The notes under the pieces were generated by a model. That model searched no databases, was not told the origin of the DNA, and was given only the letters and a program-made list of their open reading frames with translations. A stretch of DNA of 64,000 nt, from assembly GCF_022346005.1 (NCBI RefSeq), contig NZ_JAKRMY010000011.1:45129-109128 (forward strand), given 5' to 3'. The DNA comes from Corynebacterium sp. ACRPS. Lineage in GTDB: Bacteria > Actinomycetota > Actinomycetes > Mycobacteriales > Mycobacteriaceae. Below, piece by piece: positions 27,294 through 35,845 of this stretch. The translations under genes were made by a program, and so were the position numbers. Positions within the stretch are counted from its first letter, which is position 1; each line of letters starts with the position of its first letter.

Positions 27294-27944
27294 TTAATCC
27301 CAGTATTCCGTGGCGCAGAGCGCTATGCCGTGCGCCCGGATTCCCTGGCCCGCCTCAACTGGGGCATCAACGATGAGCGGGAGTCCATCGATTTCGCATA
27401 CCCAGTACTCCCCTCCCCCAAATTCATTGGTCTTTTTCTCGACGTTATTCACGGTGCCAGCTAGCTCGACCTGCGGGTTGAGCAGGCTGGGCTTGTAGTT
27501 TTTATAAAATCGTTCAGTCGCTGGGGATCGCAGCGAAAACTCCGCCGGTTCCGTTAATTCATAGTCCAGCGCAACGACTGCGGGCCGCACGCGGCCGCGC
27601 AGTTTTTCGCCGCCCACGGGGTTGCCGGTGGGAAGCGTGAAGGGGGCATCGCTAAGCACTGCCCACCGGAAATCTTCCATTTTTAAGATGCCAATAAATG
27701 GCATGGCGCGATATAGCGTTGCCTCAACGTCTTCCCCGCCTCGGAACGACGGCAATACGGTCCACTCCCCCTCGTACTCCATCGCCGTGACGGCGATGCC
27801 AGAGGGATCCGCATAGTAGAGCACTTGATCAAAAGCAGGCGCATCCCACAGGGTCCGGTCTGCGGGAAGCTCCGCGATGAGTTCTTCCGTGTCCAGGAAA
27901 TCGAATCCGCAGGCGCTAAAAAGTTTATCCATGCCCGCCATCAT
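27294..27944 (-). CDS. conserved hypothetical protein
   Basis: About 212-216 residues, soluble, acidic. I do not recognise the family. The N-terminal half (to about residue 85) has an alternating pattern ending in AMPFIGILKMEDFRWAVLSD; the second half contains GVRPAVVALDYELTEPAEF-like strands and ends with a compact beta-rich stretch (EYWVCEIDGLPLIVDAPVEAG) that resembles an OB-fold or nucleic-acid-binding strand order, though this is only impression. Two possible starts exist, MMAG at 27944 and MDKLF at 27932; neither has a clear Shine-Dalgarno. It is a single gene convergent with the FMN reductase. Confidence 0.6.
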   Translation of the reverse strand: MMAGMDKLFSACGFDFLDTEELIAELPADRTLWDAPAFDQVLYYADPSGIAVTAMEYEGEWTVLPSFRGGEDVEATLYRAMPFIGILKMEDFRWAVLSDAPFTLPTGNPVGGEKLRGRVRPAVVALDYELTEPAEFSLRSPATERFYKNYKPSLLNPQVELAGTVNNVEKKTNEFGGGEYWVCEIDGLPLIVDAPVEAGQGIRAHGIALCATEYWD

Positions 27945-28244
27945 AGACAGCCGCCTACCCGACGGGGGGCGCAGCCGGCTCGAAATCCGGCCGATAGGTA
28001 CTTATTAAGTCCTAATGATAGATGGTATCCAGAAACCGTCAGGACCAATAAATAGCTTAGGAAAAGCAAAGTATATGCGTTTAAATTGGCAAAAATATGG
28101 CACTTATGAATGATTGGAAGTCCAAATCCCGCACCTTAATAAATGGTGGGGGTTGATGGAACAACCGCTCCGCTCAATTGTCGGTTGAGTGATCAACTGC
28201 GCATTATATAATGCTATTTAAGTCAAAGCCTAAGGGGGAATCCT
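27945..28244. other. AT-rich intergenic region
   Basis: Three hundred bases between divergent genes, noticeably richer in A and T than its surroundings. It must hold the promoters of both neighbours. A TTGATGGAAC..TTGTCGGTTGAGTGATCAA stretch near 28155-28197 contains short repeats of TTGA/TCAA that could be an operator for the MarR protein, but no clean palindrome is present. Nothing coding seen. Confidence 0.4.
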
Positions 28245-28691
28245 GTGCGCCCAGAAGAAAGTGCAGCGTGGGCGGACTTCGTAGCGATGCAGCGGGCGCT
28301 GCATAAGGAGTTGGCCAACGCGCTGCAGGCAACTGCGAATGTGAGCGAGGCCGATTATGCGGTGTTGGCCGTCCTGCAGCGCCGCCGTGGGCAGAGCACC
28401 CGGCCGCATGAGTTGGCCGCGGAACTGGGGTGGGAAAAGTCGCGGTTGCACCGACAACTGGTCCGGATGGAGGGGCGCAAGTTGGTGACAAGGCGGCACG
28501 CGGAGGAACTAGGACCCCGAGCTATTGAAGTCACAGTGACGAAAGTAGGCGAGGAAGCATTCGCTACAGCACTGGAGAGCCATACCGCGAAGGTGGATAA
28601 CAAGGTGGTATCCGTATTGACGGGTGAGGAATTGCAGCAGTTGGGTTTCATCTCCAGAAAAATCATGCGCAGCTTAACGGGCGATACCTAG
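28245..28691 (+). CDS. MarR family transcriptional regulator
   Basis: A 148-residue winged-helix regulator. The HTH is in RPHELAAELGWEKSRLHRQLVRMEGRKLVTRR (about residues 52-83; quoted across two helices), followed by a wing with LGPRAIEVTVTKVGEEA. The recognition-helix pattern WEKSRLHRQLVRM is shared with a common actinobacterial MarR group. GTG start with AAGGGGG eight bases upstream. MarR proteins usually repress neighbouring efflux or redox genes; the convergent quinone-oxidoreductase-like gene is the nearest candidate on the other side but no operator was identified. Confidence 0.87.
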   Translation: MRPEESAAWADFVAMQRALHKELANALQATANVSEADYAVLAVLQRRRGQSTRPHELAAELGWEKSRLHRQLVRMEGRKLVTRRHAEELGPRAIEVTVTKVGEEAFATALESHTAKVDNKVVSVLTGEELQQLGFISRKIMRSLTGDT

Positions 28692-28718
28692 AACCCAAGG
28701 AGTCGATCGCACAAGAAA

Positions 28719-28743
28719 GGCACCCCGTCACTGACGGGGTGCC
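28719..28743. terminator. bidirectional terminator
   Basis: GGCACCCCGTCA and TGACGGGGTGCC form a 12-bp perfect stem around one base, between convergent genes. Minus-strand reading continues into CTTTCTT, plus-strand into a T-poor stretch. Confidence 0.85.
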
Positions 28744-28774
28744 TGCCTATTTGTAGGTCCTAAAGACTAAGACC

Positions 28775-29740
28775 TTAGGAAATCTTCAACACCGTGCGGC
28801 CGTGGTGGCTGCCGTTGATGAGCGATTGCGCTTCCTTTACCGCATCTTCCAGGGGAAGGGTATTGGTCAAGGACTCCAGGATGGACAGGTCCAAGGTGCG
28901 GGCGAGGAGCTGCCAAGCATTCTGGCGGTAGTGCAATGGGGCATCGACGGAGTTCACGCCGGCAAGGTGCACGTTGCGCAGGATGAAGGGCATGACCGTG
29001 GCGGGCAGGTCGGGGCCGCTGGCCATACCGGTAGCGGCAACGGTGCCGCCCCACTTGGTGCGGGCCAGGACATTGGCCAGCTCCTGAGAACCGGAGGTGT
29101 CTACGGCGCCGGCGTAGATGGCCTTTTGCAGGGGCTTGCCCGGCTCGGTGAATTCGGAGCGGTCAATGATCTCGTGCGCGCCGAGCTCGTGGAGGTAGTT
29201 GGCGTAATCGTCGGGGCGGCCGGTCATGGCGTGGACCTCGTAGCCGGCATTGCGCAGGAGGTTGACGGCGATGGAACCGACGCCGCCGGTGGCGCCGGTG
29301 ACGAGGACGGGGCCCTCGGGAAGCCCGCGCAGCGAGTTAACGCACAGCGCCGCGGTGTAGCCAGCGGTACCAACGGCAGCGGCCTGTTCCGCGGTGAAAT
29401 CTGCGGGGAGGGCAACGGTGGCGCGGGAATTGACGCGCTGCTTTGGGGTGTAGCCGCCGTGGCGGAATTCACCAAGGCCATCGCCGAAGGAGGCAACAAG
29501 GGTGCCCACCGGCAGGCGCTGCACGTTGGACTCGGATACGGTGCCGACCACGTCGATGCCGGGCACCAGCGGGTTGGTGCGGACGACGCCGGGATCGCCG
29601 GTAATCGCCATCGCGTCCTTGTAGTTCAGCGAGGAATAAGAGACGTCAACGGTCAGGTCACCCTCGCCGAGGAATTCCCCTTCCTCAAAGGAGGTGGTGA
29701 CGGATTTATCTTCGTTACGGGTAACAAGTAGCGTGCTCAT
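28775..29740 (-). CDS. YhdH/AcuI-type NADPH-dependent oxidoreductase (acrylyl-CoA reductase family)
   Basis: A 321-residue zinc-free medium-chain dehydrogenase/reductase. The order of motifs matches the YhdH/YhfP group: SSLNYKDAMAITGDPGVVR (the LNYKD signature), PLVPGIDVVGTV, the NADPH loop VTGATGGVGSIAV (about residue 150), and a C-terminal HHGRTVLKI. Family members reduce acrylyl-CoA and related enoyl compounds. ATG at 29740 is taken; an ATG three codons earlier (29749) is equally open and may be used by a leaderless transcript. Cytosolic. Confidence 0.88.
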   Translation of the reverse strand: MSTLLVTRNEDKSVTTSFEEGEFLGEGDLTVDVSYSSLNYKDAMAITGDPGVVRTNPLVPGIDVVGTVSESNVQRLPVGTLVASFGDGLGEFRHGGYTPKQRVNSRATVALPADFTAEQAAAVGTAGYTAALCVNSLRGLPEGPVLVTGATGGVGSIAVNLLRNAGYEVHAMTGRPDDYANYLHELGAHEIIDRSEFTEPGKPLQKAIYAGAVDTSGSQELANVLARTKWGGTVAATGMASGPDLPATVMPFILRNVHLAGVNSVDAPLHYRQNAWQLLARTLDLSILESLTNTLPLEDAVKEAQSLINGSHHGRTVLKIS

Positions 29741-29784
29741 GCTCACCATGATACGTGAATTGTGATGCAACCATTTTTGGGCAG

Positions 29785-30768
29785 CTAAAGGTCGGGGGAG
29801 CAGAGCTTGGCGATGTCCCCCGCGGTCTGCTTGGCAAAGGGGCTCACCCCAGTAATCGTTGCGGACCCCGGGCCCGTCCACGTGCCATAACCAACGAGGA
29901 AAAGGCCCGTTACGGTGGGGGTGCGGCCATCGAGAAGCTCGCGGAAAGGGCCTAGCGCGGGGCGAAATCCGGTACACCAGATGAGGTGATCCGCCTCTAC
30001 CTCATCAAGGTTAGAAAACATGGGGGAGGCCTCGAGCAGGCCCTCATCGCGGGCTTGTTTTACGGGAGGAACGACAACGATATCGCCCAAGTTGGTATCT
30101 GCGCCTGGGTCGGGCTCGCCGCGCATCATGGCGTTGAGGCGGGCGCGGTTGCGCTGAAAGAGCACGCGGCCATCGACATCATCGGGCATCCACCGTGGCG
30201 GCTTCGCCGTGAACCAGGTGGTGTCTACTCCGGATAGCACGAGTTCAGCGGCTATCTGGGACCCGGAATTACCTGCCCCAACGACGGCGACGGATTCGCC
30301 CTGGAAAGGATCGGGCCCAGGATATACCGCCGAGTGCCATTGCCGGCCAGAAAAAGCGCCGGGGTAGTAGGGGACAAACGGGGAAGACCACGTGCCCGTG
30401 GCGGCTACCACCGTGCGCGCGGTGAGGTGCTCATCATCGGTGGTGACGTGAAAGCGCTCGCCATCGTGGGTGACTTCCTGGACCCGCACCGGCCGGCGTA
30501 CGGGCAGGTCATAGCGTTGCTCGTAGCGGGTGAAGTAATCGATGACGTGGCTGGCGGGCGGAAATCCGTCGTGGTGGGGCATCGGCAAGCCGGGCAGGTT
30601 GGAAGACGCGCTATTGCTAAATAACGTGAGCGATGGCCACGCGTGGCGCCAGGCCGCGCCGGGGGAGGGCTCGGCATCAAGGATCTGGAAATCGAGGCGC
30701 TTTTTCCGCAAGTAATAGCCCGTAGCTAAACCTGCTTGGCCGCCGCCGATAACGATGCAGTCCAGCAT
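29785..30768 (-). CDS. flavin-dependent monooxygenase-like NAD(P)-binding oxidoreductase
   Basis: A 327-residue protein with two Rossmann dinucleotide sites: GGGQAGLATGYYL at the N-terminus for FAD and VVGAGNSGSQIAAEL near residue 165 for NADPH. Between them lies ATGTWSSPFVPYYPG. This is the layout of small class B flavoprotein monooxygenases and flavin-containing CzcO-like proteins. The start codon overlaps the stop of the response regulator gene (TAATG), so it belongs to the two-component operon and may be part of its physiological response. Substrate unknown. Confidence 0.85.
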   Translation of the reverse strand: MLDCIVIGGGQAGLATGYYLRKKRLDFQILDAEPSPGAAWRHAWPSLTLFSNSASSNLPGLPMPHHDGFPPASHVIDYFTRYEQRYDLPVRRPVRVQEVTHDGERFHVTTDDEHLTARTVVAATGTWSSPFVPYYPGAFSGRQWHSAVYPGPDPFQGESVAVVGAGNSGSQIAAELVLSGVDTTWFTAKPPRWMPDDVDGRVLFQRNRARLNAMMRGEPDPGADTNLGDIVVVPPVKQARDEGLLEASPMFSNLDEVEADHLIWCTGFRPALGPFRELLDGRTPTVTGLFLVGYGTWTGPGSATITGVSPFAKQTAGDIAKLCSPDL

Positions 30769-31385
30769 TAAATCAGTTTCCTTTCGCGGGCCACAGTTAC
30801 CGCGGCAGTGCGGGTGTCTACGCCCAGCTTTTGATAGATGTGAATGAGGTGTGTTTTCACGGTGGCCTCAGAAATGAAGAGTTGATTGGCCAGCTCCTTA
30901 TTGGAGGAGCCGGTCGCAAGGGCGCGGAGGATCTCCAGCTCGCGCGTGGAGAGGGACTGCTCCGGCTGGCCCACGCGCTGGGCCAAGAGGTTGACCACCT
31001 CAGGGGCGAGGGTGCGCCGGCGTGCGGCGGTATTGAGCACCGCTTCGTGTAGCTCTTCCTCGGGCGAATCCTTGAGCAGGTAGCCCATCGCGCCAGCCTC
31101 GACCGCGGCCAAGATATCGGCTTGGGTGTCATAGGTGGTGAGTATGAGCACGGGCGGGCCGCCGGCCTCGGACAGCTTCTTGGTGGCGGTGATGCCATCG
31201 ACGCCCGGCATCTGAATATCGCAGACCACGACGTCGACTTCGGGGGCATCATCGGTAAAGAGCTTGTCCACGTCCGCGCCGTTATCGCCTTCCATGACCA
31301 CGCGGACATCGGCAAAGGTATTCAGTATCGCGCGCAGCCCGGCGCGGACGACGGGGTGGTCATCGATAAGCATGACATTAACCAT
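30768..31385 (-). CDS. NarL/LuxR-type response regulator
   Basis: A 205-residue regulator: receiver domain with DDHPVVRAGL at the N-terminus, phospho-acceptor Asp in VVVCDIQMPGVDG (about residue 53), then a LuxR-type helix-turn-helix in the last 65 residues (LSTRELEILRALATGSSNKELANQLFISEATVKTHLIHIYQKLGV, shown in pieces as STREL, NKELA and ATVKTHL). ATG at 31385 overlaps the end of the kinase gene by eight bases. Its likely targets are the divergent ABC genes, through the palindrome at 32555. Confidence 0.93.
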   Translation of the reverse strand: MVNVMLIDDHPVVRAGLRAILNTFADVRVVMEGDNGADVDKLFTDDAPEVDVVVCDIQMPGVDGITATKKLSEAGGPPVLILTTYDTQADILAAVEAGAMGYLLKDSPEEELHEAVLNTAARRRTLAPEVVNLLAQRVGQPEQSLSTRELEILRALATGSSNKELANQLFISEATVKTHLIHIYQKLGVDTRTAAVTVARERKLI

Positions 31386-32517
31386 GGGGCTGCTCCTTGA
31401 GGGGGATTCTGATGGCAAGGGCGGTGCCGTCGCCGGATTCGAGGCTCAGGGAGCCACCGACGCTTTCCACGCGCTGGGACAATCCTTGCAAGCCAAAGCC
31501 GCTATCGCCGCCGTGGCGCGGGGGCTCAACTACACCGTGCCCATTATCCACGACGTCCAGGGTAATCGCATCCTCAAAAAGGCCCAGGGTGACCACCGCG
31601 CGGGAGGCGTGCGCGTGCTTGATCACGTTATTAAGGCCCTCCTGCGCGGCGCGCACGACCACTTGCTTGATATCGCTGGGCACGCTGCCGCTGCCGGAAA
31701 CGACGAGGTCAATGGTGGTGTCCTCGCCCAAAGCCTCCGTGTGTCGGCGCATTTGGGACAGGATGGAATCCAACTGAGTCTCCAGGCGCTCATCGGGACC
31801 GGCGAGCTCGCGGACGAAGCGACGGGCCTCGGCCAGGTTCTCGCCCGCGGTGTCCTCGATGACGGCGAGCTGTTCGTTCTTGGTCTCTAGGTCATCGGTA
31901 TTCCGGGCGGCGCGTGAGAGTAACAGGATGGAACTCAACCCTTGGGCCACGGTGTCATGGATATCCCGGGACAGGCGTTCGCGCTCTTCCAGGCGCCCGG
32001 CCTGGTGCTCGCTGGCGGCCAGCTCGGCCTGGGTTTCTTGCAGCTGCTTGGCGATGTCCCTGTGGTGCGCCGCCTCCGCCTGCAAGCGGCGCTGGATATA
32101 AAACACGCCCGCGGCAAAGGTCGTGCCGATAAGCGGGCCGATGGCCGCGGCGATGGACCAGCCATCCGGATGCAGCCACGCCGGAATGAAGGCGGCCGCC
32201 GCCCATAGCGCCGTGATGGAGATAAGCCCTGGCCACTTGGGCAAGGCACGCAGGAAAACGAAGATAAGCGGGAACTCGAGCCACATGAAATCCTGCGCGT
32301 GGACCATGAGCCCCAACCAGAGCAGGCACAGCCCGGTGAGCCAGAGCCAGGTGGGAATCCAGCGCGCGGCCGCGTACACCGCGGCTAGGCCGATGGCCAA
32401 AAGGATGGCGCGGGCGTCCAAGCGGTCATCGATATAGGCGCGGGCCACGCCGAAAAGCAGCAGGAACGCGAACATGGCGTGCAGGCCCCAGAGCCATAAT
32501 TTCTGTCCAGAAAACAC
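31378..32517 (-). CDS. NarL-type sensor histidine kinase
   Basis: A 379-residue kinase with six short hydrophobic helices over the first 140 residues and little periplasmic sequence, so it probably senses something in or at the membrane. A coiled linker follows, then the HisKA_3 domain with RDIHDTVAQGLSSIL (phospho-His) and an ATPase domain with DNGHG and GFGLQGLSQRV. GTG start, with a -10-like TACTGT ending eight bases before it and AGGAAA between; either a leaderless or short-leader transcript. Operon with regulator and monooxygenase; divergent from an FtsX-type ABC transporter, as in cell-envelope stress systems. Confidence 0.9.
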   Translation of the reverse strand: MFSGQKLWLWGLHAMFAFLLLFGVARAYIDDRLDARAILLAIGLAAVYAAARWIPTWLWLTGLCLLWLGLMVHAQDFMWLEFPLIFVFLRALPKWPGLISITALWAAAAFIPAWLHPDGWSIAAAIGPLIGTTFAAGVFYIQRRLQAEAAHHRDIAKQLQETQAELAASEHQAGRLEERERLSRDIHDTVAQGLSSILLLSRAARNTDDLETKNEQLAVIEDTAGENLAEARRFVRELAGPDERLETQLDSILSQMRRHTEALGEDTTIDLVVSGSGSVPSDIKQVVVRAAQEGLNNVIKHAHASRAVVTLGLFEDAITLDVVDNGHGVVEPPRHGGDSGFGLQGLSQRVESVGGSLSLESGDGTALAIRIPLKEQPHG

Positions 32518-32554
32518 AATTTCCTACAGTATCTGCCGGAGGGTGGATGAGGGA

Positions 32555-32570
32555 TCAACCAGTTGGTTGA
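32555..32570. promoter_or_regulatory. palindromic operator between kinase and ABC genes
   Basis: TCAACCA-GT-TGGTTGA, perfect 7-bp arms. It lies in the 111-base gap between the divergent kinase and permease genes and overlaps a TTGACT that could be the -35 of the ABC operon; a further GTTCAAC half-site follows at 32578. A good candidate for the binding site of the adjacent response regulator. Confidence 0.55.
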
Positions 32571-32628
32571 CTGGAGGTTCAACTAGGCCGCCGATTACTT
32601 CTGACCTGCGCAAAGGGACTATAGAAGT

Positions 32629-33612
32629 ATGTTCTTAGCTATTCGTGAAATCACCGCAGCGCGCGGCCGCTTCGGGCTCATCGGCCGCACCGTGGCGCTT
32701 ATTACCCTGCTCTTGGTGATGCTTTCCGGCCTGACGGAGGGCCTATCCAAGCAAAATACCTCGGCGCTTGAGGCCGTGGCGCAGGAATACCCCTATGTCA
32801 GCTTTTCTACTGAAGAGCCCGCTTATAACGAGTCCGAGATCAAAGAGGAAGACCTTTCCGGCGAGGCGATTGCCTTGGGCACCGCGCAAACCAAATTGGA
32901 GGGCGAGGGCGCGGTAGGCGTGATGGGCTTGCCGGCCGGTACGACCATCCCTAATACCAAAGCCACCATCCCGGAAGATGGCGCCGTCCTGTCTGACACG
33001 ATTGATGCCTCCGGCACCGTGAATATCGGCGGGGTAGACCTTTCCGTAGAGGGCACCGTTGCCGAAACGCAGTTTTCCCACTCGCCGGTGGTATGGGTAT
33101 CTACCCAGACTTGGCAGAAGGTAAGCCACGCCCCAGAGGGTGTGGTCGGCACGCTTGCCCTCCATTCCGAAGAGGTCCCCGGCTCGGTCGAGATGTCCGA
33201 TTCCTTCTCCGGCCTGCCCGCTTATCAGTCCGAACGCGGTTCGTTGCTGACTATGCAGGGCTTCCTTTACGGCATCTCCGCGCTGGTCACCGTGGCCTTC
33301 CTGACGGTGTGGACCCTCCAGCGCACCCGCGATCTCTCCATCCTGCGCGCCCTGGGCGCCTCGGTGCGCTATCTGCTGCGCGATGCCCTGGCCCAGGCCG
33401 CGCTGATTTTGGCCGCCGGCACCATCCTCGGCGCGTTCGTCGGCTGGCTGCTTGGCCTGCTGGCCTCCGGCACCGTTCCCTTCGACGTATCCGTGCGCAC
33501 CATCATTGTTCCCGCGGTCGGCATCTGGATCCTGGGCATGGCCGGTGCCCTGGTCTCCACCCGCCGCGTAGCCAAAGCCAACCCCCTCGATGCATTGGGA
33601 GGAAATGCCTAA
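32629..33612 (+). CDS. ABC transporter permease, FtsX/MacB type
   Basis: A 327-residue permease: one N-terminal helix (about 20-38), an extracytoplasmic domain of roughly 170 residues, then three helices with the FtsX motif DLSILRALGASVRYLLRDAL between the first two. Ends STRRVAKANPLDALGG, the usual FtsX C-terminal signature. Such proteins are mechanotransmitters rather than pumps, working with an ATPase on lipoproteins, peptides or antibiotics. The ATPase gene follows after one base. Its size corresponds to half of a four-helix MacB-like unit acting as a dimer. Confidence 0.9.
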   Translation: MFLAIREITAARGRFGLIGRTVALITLLLVMLSGLTEGLSKQNTSALEAVAQEYPYVSFSTEEPAYNESEIKEEDLSGEAIALGTAQTKLEGEGAVGVMGLPAGTTIPNTKATIPEDGAVLSDTIDASGTVNIGGVDLSVEGTVAETQFSHSPVVWVSTQTWQKVSHAPEGVVGTLALHSEEVPGSVEMSDSFSGLPAYQSERGSLLTMQGFLYGISALVTVAFLTVWTLQRTRDLSILRALGASVRYLLRDALAQAALILAAGTILGAFVGWLLGLLASGTVPFDVSVRTIIVPAVGIWILGMAGALVSTRRVAKANPLDALGGNA

Positions 33613-33613
33613 A

Positions 33614-34249
33614 ATGTCCACCGTTCTTGATATTCGCGACGCCACCGTCACCTTTCAGGACGGCACGACGACTACTACGGCGCTTGATAATGCCACCTTT
33701 AGCGCCGACTCCGATACTCTCACCGCAATCGTGGGCGAGTCCGGTTCCGGTAAGTCCACGCTGCTCTCCGTCGGCGCCGGGCTCATCACTCCGGACTCCG
33801 GCACCGTAGAGGTCAACGGTACGAACTCCATCATCTTCCAGCAGTCGAACCTGTTGTCCGCGCTCAAGGTGCGCGATCAGCTGCTCATCATGGACCACAT
33901 GGCCGGGCGCAAGCTGCGTAAGGATCGGGCCGATGAGCTGCTAGAATTCGTTGGTCTTAAGGGCATGGGCAATCGCCGCATCGGCCAGCTTTCCGGCGGC
34001 CAGGCCCAGCGCGTCAATATCGCGCGCGCCTTGATGGATGAGCCGAACCTGCTGCTTGCCGATGAACCCACCTCCGCCCTCGACTCCCACCTTTCCCAGG
34101 AAATCATCCGCCTGCTGCGCGATATTACCCAGGAGATGCATACCGCCACGGTGCTCGTGACGCACGATCGCTCCCTACTCACCTTCGCCGACCACGTGGT
34201 TGAGGTCAAAGACGGCCGCGTGAGCACGCAGGACGCTATCGGTGCATAA
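33614..34249 (+). CDS. ABC transporter ATP-binding protein (MacB/LolD-like)
   Basis: A 211-residue ATPase. Walker A GESGSGKST (about residue 45), signature LSGGQAQRVNIARAL, Walker B LLLADEPTSALD and the switch histidine in LVTHD are all intact. ATG at 33614 is chosen because GGGAGGA lies ten bases upstream; the in-frame ATG at 33605 sits on top of that sequence. It partners the preceding FtsX-type permease, and its end overlaps the convergent nnr gene by 14 bases. Probably controlled by the divergent two-component system. Confidence 0.93.
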   Translation: MSTVLDIRDATVTFQDGTTTTTALDNATFSADSDTLTAIVGESGSGKSTLLSVGAGLITPDSGTVEVNGTNSIIFQQSNLLSALKVRDQLLIMDHMAGRKLRKDRADELLEFVGLKGMGNRRIGQLSGGQAQRVNIARALMDEPNLLLADEPTSALDSHLSQEIIRLLRDITQEMHTATVLVTHDRSLLTFADHVVEVKDGRVSTQDAIGA

Positions 34250-35828
34250 CGAGCAAGCGCGCGATGGACTGGGGCATCGCCGCGGCGATCTGGGAAGCGG
34301 AACAAATGCCAAAACCATCGGGGGTATGCGCCGCGATGGCGGCCGCGTGCTGGTGTAGGGCGGCGGCGTGGAGGATCTCCATAATGATGTACTCCGCATC
34401 GGCCTTCTCGTGGTCTACCTGCGCGATGGTGGCGCCGAGGATGCCGGATAAAACATCGCCGGAGCCGGCGGTGGCCGCATAAGAGTGGCCGGCATTCATC
34501 CCATAGATGGACTGGCCAGGCGCGGTCACCGTGGTGATTCGGCCCTTGTGCAGGACAAAACAGTCCAAGTCCTCGGCGAGCTCGCGCTGGCGCGGGCCCA
34601 CGCCCTCGCTGAGATCGAGCTCGCGGCCGCAGGTGGCCTCGTAGAGGCGGCGGAACTCGCCGGCGTGCGGGGTAAGGATGACCCGCGGGTGGGCGCGGAC
34701 GCTATCGCGCAGCTCGGCGCTTTGGGCGAGCAGCGTCAGGGCATCGGCATCCAGGATGGTAGGCAGCCCGCGATCCAAGACGGCGTGGAGCTCGCGGGCT
34801 GCTGCTTCATCGGTGCCGCGGCCAGGGCCCACCACCCACGCCTGGGCATGCACCTTATCCTCGGCGCTCGCGTGGGGAACCACCTCGGGTAGGTGGGGGA
34901 CCACGGCATCGTTATCTATCACCCGCACCATGGAGGGCGTCGCGCGCACCGCCCCGGTAGCCGCTAGGATGCCCGCGCCGGGATACGCGTTGCTACCAGC
35001 ACAGATGGCGGTGACCCCGCCGGTGTATTTCGTGCTCGAAGCGCGGGGAGTGGGGTCCACGATGGGCCCCGTGCAACCCACGGGCTTGGGGGCGGTGACG
35101 TGGCCGAGGTGGGCATCGGCAAGCACGGGGTCCGCAGGCCACTGGAAGGGGAGATCGATGGTGGGCTCGTTGGCGATATAGCCCGCCGGCTCAGCCGTGG
35201 CCGTTAGTTCCTCCGCAAAGGAACGCGGCGCCTTGGGCAGCTGCAGATCGCAGAGCACGACCGTGCCGCATTCCGGGGCGAAGATATGGCCGGCGCGCGC
35301 CCAACCGAAGCTCGCGGTAATCGTGGCCTCGACGGCATTATCCGCGGCCACGCCCGTATCGGCGTTGATGCCAGAGGGGATATCCACCGAAAGCACCGGG
35401 ATATCGTGCTGCTTGGCCGCGCGGTACGCGGCAAGGCCCACACCGCTAAGCCCGCGGGTGGAGTTGAGGCCGACGACGGCATCAATAAGCAGCCCCGTAG
35501 CCTCCGCGCGCGGTTGCTCCGTAATGGTCCCGCCGGCAGCAGTAAAGGCCTGCAGCGCCGGGTCGTGCGCAGCATCGGCGACGAGGAGCGCGTCAACGCC
35601 ATAGCCCTCCTCGGCGAGGAAAGCGCCTGCATAAAGGCCATCGCCGCCATTGCCGCCAGGTCCGGCGAGGAGGGTGATGCGGTGAGGCGCAGGGCCCGTC
35701 AGCATGGATTTCGCCGTGGCGGCAACGCCCCTGGCGGCCAAGCGCATGAGCTCATCATCGTGGCTCTGCTGCGCGAGGAGCGCGGATTCGGCGGAACGAA
35801 CGGCGGATACACTATAGGCAGGTCGCAT
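34236..35828 (-). CDS. nnr: bifunctional NAD(P)H-hydrate repair enzyme (epimerase and ADP-dependent dehydratase)
   Basis: A 530-residue fusion repairing hydrated NADH and NADPH. The N-terminal YjeF_N epimerase domain (about 1-215) shows LLAGPGGNGGDGLYAG and SVDIPSGINADTG. The C-terminal ribokinase-like dehydratase domain shows VVGPGRGTDEAA, LDADALTLLA, ILTPHAGEFRRL, and ATAGSGDVLSGILGA with the catalytic Asp. ATG at 35828 gives the family N-terminus MRPAYSVSAVRSAE; the frame runs further up but would overlap the nei gene. Cytosolic housekeeping function. Confidence 0.95.
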   Translation of the reverse strand: MRPAYSVSAVRSAESALLAQQSHDDELMRLAARGVAATAKSMLTGPAPHRITLLAGPGGNGGDGLYAGAFLAEEGYGVDALLVADAAHDPALQAFTAAGGTITEQPRAEATGLLIDAVVGLNSTRGLSGVGLAAYRAAKQHDIPVLSVDIPSGINADTGVAADNAVEATITASFGWARAGHIFAPECGTVVLCDLQLPKAPRSFAEELTATAEPAGYIANEPTIDLPFQWPADPVLADAHLGHVTAPKPVGCTGPIVDPTPRASSTKYTGGVTAICAGSNAYPGAGILAATGAVRATPSMVRVIDNDAVVPHLPEVVPHASAEDKVHAQAWVVGPGRGTDEAAARELHAVLDRGLPTILDADALTLLAQSAELRDSVRAHPRVILTPHAGEFRRLYEATCGRELDLSEGVGPRQRELAEDLDCFVLHKGRITTVTAPGQSIYGMNAGHSYAATAGSGDVLSGILGATIAQVDHEKADAEYIIMEILHAAALHQHAAAIAAHTPDGFGICSASQIAAAMPQSIARLLVMHR

Positions 35829-35845
35829 GCCCGCCACTATAGGCC

